A stretch of 10,970 nt of DNA from Robiginitomaculum sp. (lineage in GTDB: Bacteria; Pseudomonadota; Alphaproteobacteria; Caulobacterales; Maricaulaceae): positions 1-10,970 of the forward strand of contig NVVO01000035.1 in the NCBI GenBank assembly GCA_002733385.1, written 5' to 3'. Of this stretch, positions 1 through 8,100 are shown in pieces (the stretch's first letter is position 1; each line of letters opens with the position of its first letter). A program made the translations under genes and the position numbers. A model generated the notes under the pieces. That model was not told the DNA's origin and searched no databases. It saw only the letters and a list, made by a program, of their open reading frames with translations.

Positions 1-57
1 ATACCGCAAAGCCATAGCTTAATAACAATCAACAATAGGTGAGCAAACTCTCTCTTA

Positions 58-77
58 GCACAGACCTAAATCTGTGC
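58..77. terminator. Perfect hairpin, possible weak terminator
   Basis: The arms GCACAGA (58-64) and TCTGTGC (71-77) are perfectly complementary around the six-base loop CCTAAA. On the plus strand the hairpin is followed by CATTTTATAT, a short T-rich stretch, so it could end a plus-strand gene lying before the window. On the minus strand it sits about 70 bp beyond the RHS stop but is followed by a purine-rich sequence with no U-run, so it is a poor intrinsic terminator in that direction. The inverted repeat is directly visible; the terminator role is inferred. Confidence 0.4.
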
Positions 78-145
78 CATTTTATATGACGACGGACATT
101 TTAGTGGGTTTCATATCATCTTTCCCCATGTTTGATGTGGGCAGT

Positions 146-913
146 TTAGCATATGGACCCTGAACCAGAGTTGCCAATTCTCGTTCCCCCACAAGTTCTG
201 ACCCGGGATTGAAATATTTTTCCTGCCCCTGGTAAACCAACTTTGTAAGTATGATTACCACTTGCGGAGGTAGCCCGATCTGGGAGCGCTTGATCCGGTG
301 CGCCCGGATTATCTATTTGAGTTGAACGATTAGAAACTGCCCCCGACGCAGAATTACTATTAGCGCCGGGGCTCAGCGTAAATCTTTGGGGAAACAAACC
401 ATAATCCGGGTTACCTGTCGTCGCATTTGCAACCGCTTCTACTGTGGCATCAGAAGCATTGATAGATTGAACCTCAACCCCTAAATTCTTCGCACTCATA
501 CTTTTCCAAGCTCTATAGTCGTCCTCTAAGGTTTCCGTTCTTCTTCCTTGTGCCAATTCCGAATGACTGACCAAAGCGGTTTTGTTGCTTCCGGGCATTT
601 TCCCCTGTGCCCAACTGACAACGGTTGCGTTTGGGTCGCCGATGTAATCCGCATTATAGACAACGTACATGTGAGAATCCATACTACCTTTTACTGGACG
701 CGCCCCAAGATAGGGTGCCATTCCAAACGGATCCGTTAGGTTCACCGGATCATTGCCTACATAGGTATACCGGTTGAACATGAACGGCTGGTTGGGACTA
801 AACCCTACCGGATCAATCGACAGGAACCGCCCGATCAGCGGATCATAGTACCGCGCTTGCATATAGTTCAGCCCGGTCGCGGAATCCTTGATGTGCCCCA
901 TACCAACAACCAT
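146..913 (-). CDS. Truncated RHS-repeat protein: end of the RHS core plus variable C-terminal tip
   Basis: The first ~60 residues match the end of the RHS-repeat-associated core: GHIKDSATGLNYMQARYYDP, GRFLSIDP, NRYTYVGNDPVNLTDPFG. This core normally closes a very large YD-repeat shell encapsulating a toxic or effector C-terminal domain. The following ~190 residues are the variable tip. I do not recognise its fold; it contains an NSNSASGAV stretch and is Ser/Asn/Gly-rich towards the end. Family members usually exceed 1000 residues, whereas this one has 255. An in-frame TAG (914-916) lies immediately before the ATG, the residues MVVGM do not look like RHS, and no Shine-Dalgarno sequence precedes them. 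No YD repeats are visible in 914-1155. The gene is therefore either a displaced orphan tip, of the kind known at RHS loci, or a decayed fragment that is not translated. The RHS assignment is firm; expression is doubtful. Confidence 0.75.
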   Translation of the reverse strand: MVVGMGHIKDSATGLNYMQARYYDPLIGRFLSIDPVGFSPNQPFMFNRYTYVGNDPVNLTDPFGMAPYLGARPVKGSMDSHMYVVYNADYIGDPNATVVSWAQGKMPGSNKTALVSHSELAQGRRTETLEDDYRAWKSMSAKNLGVEVQSINASDATVEAVANATTGNPDYGLFPQRFTLSPGANSNSASGAVSNRSTQIDNPGAPDQALPDRATSASGNHTYKVGLPGAGKIFQSRVRTCGGTRIGNSGSGSIC

Positions 914-1119
914 CTAAAAATAGCCCAAAACGAATTAAAGTTGGGTTTGCCAAATATCATCTTAGTTCTCGTCAAGTTACTTAGGGGCGTTTTGCATAAA
1001 ATCTCCAAGGCGCAAAATTGCGAACCCTCTTACTATGCTAATGAAAAGGTCTGGTCTAGGGGTATGGTGACTTGTGATGCATAAAAAACTGTTAACCTGA
1101 TCGGAATGGTTGTTAGTGA

Positions 1120-1148
1120 TTGTCATGGAACAGCGTTTGATGTATAGT
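1120..1148 (+). promoter_or_regulatory. Sigma70-like promoter for the HD-nucleotidyltransferase operon
   Basis: A -35 element TTGTCA (1120-1125) and a -10 element TATAGT (1143-1148) are separated by exactly 17 bp, the optimal spacing. Each hexamer matches the consensus at five or four of six positions. Transcription would be expected to start around 1155-1156, essentially on the ATG at 1156, so the mRNA would be leaderless or nearly so. This fits the absence of any purine-rich ribosome binding site in the 13 bp between the -10 element and the start codon. No obvious operator was seen. Confidence 0.6.
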
Positions 1149-1155
1149 TATTGTT

Positions 1156-2190
1156 ATGATGGAAAAATTTAAACCATTTGATAAAGAACTTGTTCGGGCA
1201 GCAATGGATAGCCCTTTCAGAGATGTTATTGAGTGCGAAGAATTTCGAAGATTAAAAAATATTTCATTTCTAGGTGCGATTGACACTTGGCTGACTAGTA
1301 GAACAGAAGAAACCACAGGGAACTCCAATCGGTATCACCATTCGATCGGGGTATATTCGATTGCGCTATTTATATCAAAATTTGATACCAATATTCCAAA
1401 AAATGAAATAAAACTTTTTCAGGCAGTGGCGCTTCTTCACGATTTAGGGCACGCCCCTTTATCCCATAGCGTTGAATTTTTATTTGAAAAACAATTTGGG
1501 CTTAATCATCACAAAAATACGAACAACTTAATAAATAATAGAAAAAGCCAACTGTTTGTTATTTTACGGTCGATGAATATTCAGCCGAGCGATATCACTT
1601 TGGCGCTGGATAAAAAAGTAAACCTTTCTTTTTCAAAGTATTTTAACGGGCATTTCAATATCGATACTTTAGATGGAATATATAGATGTTTTTCGATTTT
1701 GAATAAAAAACCTGATTTCTCTCTTAATCAAACAATAAAAGCATCGCTTCTAACTTATAATGCTAATAAAAATGAAATTATCTTAGACTCATTTTGGAGA
1801 ATGAAAGGGTATGTTTATAACCTTCTTATTTATGACGGTTTTGGGCGAATAGCGGATGAGTTAGCGCAAAACCATGTTGCAAAGCGAATTGATTTGCTTA
1901 GGGAGGAAATGTTCATGTATTCTGACCAAGAGTTTTTTTCTGTATTTCCAGAGTTGGAGAACGAAATCAGCAGTGATGTTTCCAAAGCAACTTCAGGGCA
2001 TTACCCTAACCATCTTGAAAGGTATAGGCATAGAAATTTTTCAATTCGAGAAAAATGCCACTTGAAGAGTTATCGTGATATTTGCGGTCGATATTATCAA
2101 GAAACACTTGCTTGGGAAAAGGGTCGTTCAGATAAACTCCGAGGGATAATTCCAACGCAGGAACCTTCACAGAGAGAGTTGGCTTTTTAA
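1156..2190 (+). CDS. HD-domain phosphohydrolase, SAMHD1/dGTPase-like
   Basis: This 344-residue protein is predicted to be a cytoplasmic metal-dependent phosphohydrolase. The N-terminal FRRLKNISFLGAID (30-43) resembles the 'eFqRLr.i.qlG' opening of SAMHD1-like enzymes. RYHHSIGV (59-66) supplies H62, LLHDLGHAPLSHS (93-105) supplies the H95-D96 pair, and FNIDTLDGIYRCF (167-179) supplies the fourth expected ligand, D170. Thus the complete H...HD...D set is present and catalysis is plausible. SAMHD1/dGTPase relatives hydrolyse dNTPs, but related HD proteins act on other nucleotides, so the substrate is open. The C-terminal third is basic and unrecognised. There are two adjacent ATG codons (1156 and 1159); the first matches the predicted leaderless transcript. 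The stop is 2 bp before the nucleotidyltransferase gene, so the two form an operon. The gene is strikingly AT-rich: positions 1741-1800 hold 17 G/C of 60. I am confident of the fold and unsure of the reaction. Confidence 0.85.
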   Translation: MMEKFKPFDKELVRAAMDSPFRDVIECEEFRRLKNISFLGAIDTWLTSRTEETTGNSNRYHHSIGVYSIALFISKFDTNIPKNEIKLFQAVALLHDLGHAPLSHSVEFLFEKQFGLNHHKNTNNLINNRKSQLFVILRSMNIQPSDITLALDKKVNLSFSKYFNGHFNIDTLDGIYRCFSILNKKPDFSLNQTIKASLLTYNANKNEIILDSFWRMKGYVYNLLIYDGFGRIADELAQNHVAKRIDLLREEMFMYSDQEFFSVFPELENEISSDVSKATSGHYPNHLERYRHRNFSIREKCHLKSYRDICGRYYQETLAWEKGRSDKLRGIIPTQEPSQRELAF

Positions 2191-2192
2191 TT

Positions 2193-3122
2193 ATGCCTTA
2201 CATCGAATTCACACGTAGAAAATTGAAAGAAATAACAGCAAGTTTAGAAAGTGTACTTACAGAAAAAACTTTTTGTATAGTTGGGCATGGTTCTTATGCC
2301 CGTGAAGAAGCGTGTGAAGATTCTGATATAGATTTCCAAATTATCTATTCTTCGAAGTTGCCTGATGATAAGGATGAAGTAGAGGAAATACAGAAAATTA
2401 TTATTAACGAATTGCAAAAACATGTGTCCAATTTGCCTTCTCAGGAAGGCGCTTTCAATTCTGTAACTTGCTTAAATGATATGATTATTAACATCGGCGG
2501 AGAGCATGATCTGAACGGTAAGATGACTAGAAGGATGCTCTTACTACTGGAAAGTGTGTGTCTGTACAACTCTGACTGTTACGAATTTATAAATACAGCA
2601 GTAATCGAAAGCTATGCATCTTTATTGATTGAAGACACGCATCTTACTCTATTGCTGTTAAATGATATTATTCGCCTATACAGAACTATTTGTGTTGATT
2701 TTAATTACAAGACAATTGAGGGGGATAAACCATGGGGAATACGAAAGGTTAAATTGGTCTTTTCAAGAAAATTACTCTATTTTAGCGGAGTTGCTTCGGT
2801 AGCGGAAACGGTAAACTTATCTGCCTGGGAAAAACGGAAGAAAATCGCTGAATTATTTAAATTGAAGCCAACCGATAGGATAGAGTCAATTTTTGGGGAA
2901 CAATCAAAGTCAGTTTTGACAAGTTATAAGAAGTTTATGGATATAATCATAGTCGCTGAAAATAGGCAAGAATTGAAAGAGGTCACCCCCGATACTAGCA
3001 CGCATACTCAGTTATATATCGAATTAAAAAAACAAGGTCGCGTGTTTACGGATGATTTAATTGCTTTGTTTCGAAATAGATATGAAGAAGCCCATGAAAT
3101 TAGACGGATGATACTAATGTGA
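2193..3122 (+). CDS. MNT-fold nucleotidyltransferase partner of the HD protein
   Basis: This 309-residue protein carries the polymerase-beta-type nucleotidyltransferase signature near its N-terminus: GHGSYAREE (31-39) with the G33-S34 pair, then DSDIDFQI (43-50) with the D45/D47 metal-binding aspartates. A second block, INIGGEHDLNGKMTRRMLLL (99-118 region), and a helical C-terminal half follow. That half includes NDIIRLYRTICVDF (157-170) and KPWGIRKVKL (179-188), which probably form a substrate-binding helical domain. The enzyme should transfer a nucleotide from an NTP to a protein, RNA or small molecule; which one cannot be told from sequence. It begins 2 bp after the HD stop. A weak purine-rich AGAGAGAG lies upstream inside the HD gene, suggesting translational coupling. 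It shares the low GC content of the HD gene. It is too long for a minimal MNT antitoxin of a HEPN/MNT pair, and no HEPN RxxxxH toxin is adjacent. The family call is good; the function is unknown. Confidence 0.8.
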   Translation: MPYIEFTRRKLKEITASLESVLTEKTFCIVGHGSYAREEACEDSDIDFQIIYSSKLPDDKDEVEEIQKIIINELQKHVSNLPSQEGAFNSVTCLNDMIINIGGEHDLNGKMTRRMLLLLESVCLYNSDCYEFINTAVIESYASLLIEDTHLTLLLLNDIIRLYRTICVDFNYKTIEGDKPWGIRKVKLVFSRKLLYFSGVASVAETVNLSAWEKRKKIAELFKLKPTDRIESIFGEQSKSVLTSYKKFMDIIIVAENRQELKEVTPDTSTHTQLYIELKKQGRVFTDDLIALFRNRYEEAHEIRRMILM

Positions 3123-3225
3123 ATTAACGGTGTGTGATTGCTTGACGATTTTGTCGCAGAAAATCTTCCAAAACGCCAAAATCTCCATGTATTAACAAGG
3201 TATACGCAATTTCCCACTTTACTTT

Positions 3226-3240
3226 GTTCTTTACATGTTC
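3226..3240 (+). promoter_or_regulatory. LexA/SOS box (alphaproteobacterial type) in front of recQ
   Basis: GTTCTTTACATGTTC is a perfect GTTC-N7-GTTC direct repeat, the established LexA recognition sequence in Alphaproteobacteria. It ends 11 bp before the recQ ATG. A TTTAAA hexamer at 3241-3246 could serve as the -10 element with TTTACT (3218-3223) as -35, spacing 17. LexA bound here would then cover the promoter spacer. The motif is seen directly; regulation is inferred. The rest of the 3123-3225 gap contains no gene that I can support. Confidence 0.6.
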
Positions 3241-3251
3241 TTTAAAACATC

Positions 3252-5069
3252 ATGCATCAAACCCTTAAAAATATATTTGGTTATGACGAGTTTCGGCCTG
3301 GGCAGGAGCGGCCTATCCGGGATTTGCTTGCTGGCGAAAATGTGTTTTGTGTCATGCCTACGGGGGCGGGCAAGTCTTTGATTTTTCAAATCCCGGCGCT
3401 TATGGGGGACGGTCTGACGATTGTGGTGTCGCCTTTGATTGCGCTTATGAATGATCAGGTTAGTGCACTTAAGTTATTGGGAGCACCTGCGGAGACTTTG
3501 AACTCGAACGTATCCCCCGCCGATAATGAGCGGATTTGGCATTCTTTGCGTCGAGGTGAAACGCGGCTGTTATATATGTCGCCGGAACGCTTGATGAATG
3601 CGTCCACATTGGATGTTATGCGCTCGCTCAACGTCAAAATGATTGCAGTGGACGAAGCCCATTGTATCTCTCAATGGGGGCCGTCGTTTCGGCCAGAATA
3701 CGAAATGCTATGCCAGCTTAAAACCCATTTTCCGGACGCGCCGATCATTGCCTTGACCGCCAGTGCGGATGCAGTTACGCGCAAAGATATTGCCGCCAAA
3801 TTATTTGGGGGTGATGTAAAAATCTATGTTTCCGGTTTTGACCGCCCTAACATTTCCTTGGCCGTATCGCCCAAGCAAGGCTGGCAAAACCAGTTGGCGG
3901 CCTTTGTCAAAACTCGCAAAGGCGACAGCGGCATTGTTTATTGTTTGTCGCGCAAGAAGTGCGAAGTCGCGGCGCAAGTGTTGAACAGTCTTGGCCATGA
4001 TGCTTTGGTCTATCATGCGGGCCTGGATAAATATACCCGCGACAAAAACCAGAAACGCTTTGTGCGTGACCCCGGCGTTATCATGTGTGCGACCATCGCC
4101 TTTGGCATGGGTATAGATAAACCGGATGTGCGGTTTGTGTTTCATACCGACCTGCCGTCGTCCATGGAAAATTATTATCAGGAATTTGGCCGGGCTGGGC
4201 GCGACGGGGACAGGGCCGATTGCGAAATGCTGTTCGGCATGGGCGACATCCGTATGCGTAGGCAGTTCATTGAGGAAGACAGGGCGGGCGCAGCTCAAAC
4301 CCGCCGGGCCCATAAGCGCCTGGACAGATTGATCGCCTATTGCGAAGCACCGAGTTGTCGTCGCCGTTCTTTACTGGCGTATTTTGGTGAAGATTCCAAA
4401 CCATGTAATAATTGTGATGTCTGTCTTGATCCGGTTGAGTTAAAAGACGGGTTGCGGGAAGGCCAGATGGTGTTATCTGCGATTTTGCGCACCGGGCAGA
4501 GGTTTGGCCCGGCTTATATTTGCGATATATTGGTCGGGGCCAATACCAAACGCATCCGGGATTTCGGCCATGACAAATTGCCGACCTGGGGTGTGGGCAA
4601 GCAGCATAAAAAGCCAAGCTGGCATTCAATTATTCGCCAAATGGTAGCAAGCGGGTTTGTCAAGTTGGACATAGCGGAGTTTGGCGGCCTGTCCATGACC
4701 GAGCAGGGTAAAAAATTATTGCGCGGCCTCGCCGATTTTTCCTACAGGCCGCAATTTACCAAGGATACAAGATCCGCAAAATCGTCTGCATCGTCCAACA
4801 CCCCCAAGCCCAAACAGGCGGAACAAAATTTGTCTGAAACCGATCTGGAACTGCTGGCGCGCTTGAAAGAGGTCAGAAGCTCTTTAGCCCAAAAGCAAAA
4901 TGTGCCTGCATTCATGATTTTCCACGACAAGACCTTGCGCGACATGGCGCGAAAACGGCCACAAAACCTGTCCGATATGGCGGAAGTTCACGGCATAGGC
5001 AAAGCCAAATTACAGCGTTTTGGGTCGACATTTCTACAGGTGTTAGAGGCAAGAGAAGCGCCAGACTAA
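3252..5069 (+). CDS. recQ: ATP-dependent DNA helicase RecQ
   Basis: RecQ is a 3'-5' superfamily 2 DNA helicase in recombination and replication-fork repair. This 605-residue protein is of normal length with all expected parts. Motif 0 is FRPGQ (14-18), Walker A is MPTGAGKS (35-42), Walker B is DEAH (134-137) and motif III is LTAS. IAFGMGIDKPDVRFVFHTDL and QEFGRAGRDG supply motifs V and VI. A zinc site of C369, C385, C388 and C391 is followed by the RQC winged-helix region and, from about residue 531, an HRDC domain. The aromatic-rich loop after DEAH reads QWGPSFRPEY, where E. coli RecQ has QWGHDFRPEY. The ATG at 3252 fits the usual N-terminus, but no Shine-Dalgarno sequence precedes it, so translation may be leaderless. 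GC content is much higher than in the preceding operon (37 of 60 at 4201-4260). An SOS box lies directly upstream. Confidence 0.96.
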   Translation: MHQTLKNIFGYDEFRPGQERPIRDLLAGENVFCVMPTGAGKSLIFQIPALMGDGLTIVVSPLIALMNDQVSALKLLGAPAETLNSNVSPADNERIWHSLRRGETRLLYMSPERLMNASTLDVMRSLNVKMIAVDEAHCISQWGPSFRPEYEMLCQLKTHFPDAPIIALTASADAVTRKDIAAKLFGGDVKIYVSGFDRPNISLAVSPKQGWQNQLAAFVKTRKGDSGIVYCLSRKKCEVAAQVLNSLGHDALVYHAGLDKYTRDKNQKRFVRDPGVIMCATIAFGMGIDKPDVRFVFHTDLPSSMENYYQEFGRAGRDGDRADCEMLFGMGDIRMRRQFIEEDRAGAAQTRRAHKRLDRLIAYCEAPSCRRRSLLAYFGEDSKPCNNCDVCLDPVELKDGLREGQMVLSAILRTGQRFGPAYICDILVGANTKRIRDFGHDKLPTWGVGKQHKKPSWHSIIRQMVASGFVKLDIAEFGGLSMTEQGKKLLRGLADFSYRPQFTKDTRSAKSSASSNTPKPKQAEQNLSETDLELLARLKEVRSSLAQKQNVPAFMIFHDKTLRDMARKRPQNLSDMAEVHGIGKAKLQRFGSTFLQVLEAREAPD

Positions 5070-5093
5070 GGCTTGTGCCAGACTAAGGCTTGT
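5060..5093 (+). repeat. 17-bp perfect tandem duplication over the recQ stop codon
   Basis: GCCAGACTAAGGCTTGT occurs twice head-to-tail, at 5060-5076 and 5077-5093, followed by a further partial GCTTGTG. The first copy contains the recQ TAA (5067-5069), so the coding sequence is unaffected. It looks like a replication-slippage duplication; no function is evident. Confidence 0.85.
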
Positions 5094-5129
5094 GCTTGTG
5101 TTATCATTTTGTTAAGGCTGGAAAAACAA

Positions 5130-5147
5130 GTGGGCAACAACGCCCGC
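5130..5147 (+). other. Small hairpin in the leader of the giant repeat-protein gene
   Basis: GGGC (5132-5135) and GCCC (5142-5145) pair around the loop AACAAC. A G-U and a G-C pair extend the stem to six. It lies 22 bp before the ATG at 5170. No T-run follows, so it is unlikely to be an intrinsic terminator for recQ. A role in the leader mRNA is possible but unproven. Confidence 0.25.
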
Positions 5148-5169
5148 ACTAGTCAAATCGGGGCAAAGT

Positions 5170-8100
5170 ATGACATATATATTTGATATTCTTAGCGAGT
5201 TTTCTGTGTTGGAAAACGATGATGGTTTGCTCGAACACAACGAATATTTGCTGGATTCACAATCATTGCCGCTGTTGGGACGCGTGGGGTTAAACCCACA
5301 AGGCATAGGTTTTGCGCCGTTACCGCTCCCGATCTCTATTCCAAATTTTGGTTTTAGCTTTAGTGGCCCTTTATTGGCCACTCCCACTTTGCTTGGTCTA
5401 GTTGAGCTTGACGGCACTACTGGATTTAACATACCGGGGTTGTTTCTAAATGGCCAAAACGGATTTTCCGTTGCCGGTATTGGCGATATTAACAATGACG
5501 GGATTGATGATTTTGCCCTAGGCGCGCCGAGCGGTGGCGTCACAGGTAATGGTGTTGTTTATGTCGTATTTGGCACAGGCGCAGGATTTCCCGTTAATTT
5601 TGACCTTACCACACTAAATGGCGTCAACGGCTTTAGAATTGACGGCCTAAACCCTGGTGATTTCTTTGGCGGCTCCATTTCAGCGGCAGGCGATATGAAC
5701 GGCGACGGCATTGCGGATTTCATCATTGGTGCGCCTCAGGCAGACCCAGGCGGTACCAGCACTGCCGGGGCGGCTTTTGTTATCTTTGGGCAATCTACGG
5801 CCTTTGCGCCGACTTTGGATTTGACGACCCTTAATGGGACCAATGGATTTTCATTTACCGGGCTTGATCTTTTTGGCCGTGCCGGGACAAATGTTGCGGG
5901 GCTAGGCGATATTAACGGCGACGGGTTTGATGATGTCATGATATCCGCCCCGTTTGGTGGGCCCGGCGATCAGGGCGAAGCTTATGTGATTTTAGGTACG
6001 GGCGGGACTTTTATACCCAGTTATGACCCCTCCACTGTAGTCGCGTTCGGCGGATTTATAATAACCGGCTTATCGACGGATGATAATTTCGGAATTGCTG
6101 CATCGGGTATTGGCGATTTTAACGGTGACGGTATCGACGACTTTATCGTATCTGCTCCAAGTGCTGATGTGGGCGCTACTGTTTCTGCCGGACAAATATA
6201 TTTGGTGTTTGGCAATGCCAGGGACGGCTTTGGTGCCAGTCTCGATTTATCTACCCTTGCCTTTGGCCGAGGCATTGTATTTGAAGGTGTTAGTTTCGCC
6301 GACGCGGCTGGAGACGCTGTGTCCGGTGCAGGGGACATAAACAATGATGGTATCGCCGATATTATTATTGGTGCTCCTAACATCGGTAGCCAGTTGGGTG
6401 GCGCATATGTGGTTTTTGGCAGTACCGCAAGATTCCCTGCTAATTTTGATTTGTCCACTTTGGACGGCACCAATGGGTTTTTCATTCAGGGCCTGGAAAA
6501 CGGTAGCGATACCGGGTTTTCCGTGGCGGCAGCCGGGGATTTTAACGGTGACGGTATTGACGATCTGGTCATTTCGGCACCAGACGCGGGTAGCGGTGCA
6601 ATTTTTCTGATCTTCGGAACCGCGGGCGGCTTTGCTTCCACCATTGATTTGACAACTTTGGACGGCACCAATGGTACACGTATCGACGGTGTTGCTTTCA
6701 ACGACGAAGCCGGGTTTTCCGTAGCAAGTGCCGGAGATATAAACGGCGACGGCATGGATGATTTGGTCATTGGGGCTCGAGTGGTTGATGCGGGTGGCCT
6801 GACAAATTCCGGGCAAAGCTATATCGTTTTTGGCTTTAATCCCGCTTTGTTGCCAAGTCCGCCAATAGCGGTTGGCGATAGTTTTACAACGGACGAGGAG
6901 ACGCCCACCACTGGTAATGTTTTGGCGGACAATGGCAATGGTGTGGATTCTGATTTGGACGGGGATCCACTGACGGTAATTTCGGTCAACGGGGCGGCTG
7001 CAAATGTCGGTACGGTCATAACAGGCAGCCGTGGCGGCTTGTTCACTATTGCCAGTGACGGGACATTTACTTTCGACCCTAATGGTGATTTTGAATTTCT
7101 CAACCCAAGTCTAATGAGTACGAGAGAAACCAGTGTCACATATACGATTGATGATGGCACAGGGTTGACCAGTACGGCTACGGTCAGCGTTGTCGTCACG
7201 GGTGTCAATGATGCGCCGACGGCAACGCCTGACAGTTTTACAACAAATTCGCTCACCAGCTTAATCGGCAATGTGATGTCGGATGATAACGGTGCCGGTA
7301 TTGACAGTGACCCTGACGGCTCGATAACCGTTCGGGATGTGAATGGTGTGCCTGTCGATGTTGGCCGCATTGTGGCGGGCAGTAATGGCGGTACATTTAT
7401 TATTTATGCCCACGGCGGCTATGTATTTCAGCCCGCCGGTGATTTTGATGGCCTGGGCGCAGGGCAAACTGCTGATACGTCCGTAACCTATACAATTACT
7501 GATGGGTTCGGAGCCACCAGTACCGCAACTGTAACCGTTACTGTTCTGGACGGCACCACAAATATTGCGCCTGTTGCCCGTGAGGATATTGTTAATGCTG
7601 GCACAGCGAGCATTGCAACAGGTAGTGTGTTTTGGGACAATGGGTTCGGGCCTGATGAGGACGCAGACGGCGATGTAATAACGGTGTCACAGGTTAATTC
7701 TACTGGTGCTTTAGTGGGCACTGCTGTTGCAGGGGATAATGGTGGTTTGTTCACAATCAATGCGGACGGTACTTATACGTTCGATCCAAATGGAGAGTTT
7801 ACGGGTCTTAGCCAAGGGCAATCAGCATTCACGAGCGTCAGCTATACAATTGACGACGGTAATGGTGGCTCCAGTGATACGCAAATTGTGATTCAAGTGT
7901 TTGTAGGTGTGGTCGGGCGTTTTGCTCTCCAAGATGATGATCTGGCTACAGATTCCAATACCACTATTGCCGGCAATGTGTTGGGTGACAATGGTAACGG
8001 CCCTGATGAAGGGGTCACGAGGGTTGACTTAGTCAACAGCAGTTTTAGTGCTGTCGGGACGCAAGTCGCCGGGGATAATGGTGGGTTGTTTACCATCAAT

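Noticed and set aside
1011..1022. Short inverted repeat CGCAAAATTGCG as an operator or attachment site
   Set aside because: It has only a two-base loop, is not repeated in the window, and lies about 100 bp from the promoter; it is too short to separate from chance.
857..1084. 75-codon plus-strand open frame between the RHS tail and the operon
   Set aside because: Its first part is antisense to the RHS core, no ribosome binding site is seen, and the protein has no recognisable feature.
1113..1328. 71-codon minus-strand open frame over the HD gene start
   Set aside because: It overlaps the predicted promoter and the conserved N-terminus of the HD protein, so it is most likely a shadow.
2193..3122. 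Nucleotidyltransferase as the MNT half of a HEPN/MNT toxin-antitoxin pair
   Set aside because: At 309 residues it is much longer than a minimal MNT antitoxin, and its partner is an HD protein, not a HEPN domain.
3142..3147. TTGACG as a -35 element for recQ
   Set aside because: No acceptable -10 hexamer lies 16-18 bp downstream, and the SOS box location favours a promoter nearer the start codon.
3147..3165. GATTTT/AAAATC hairpin as a terminator of the HD-nucleotidyltransferase operon
   Set aside because: The stem is almost all A-T, only six base pairs, and no T-run follows.
3801..4629. Minus-strand open frames within recQ
   Set aside because: The plus strand encodes conserved RecQ motifs throughout, and the opposing frames lack any recognisable domain.
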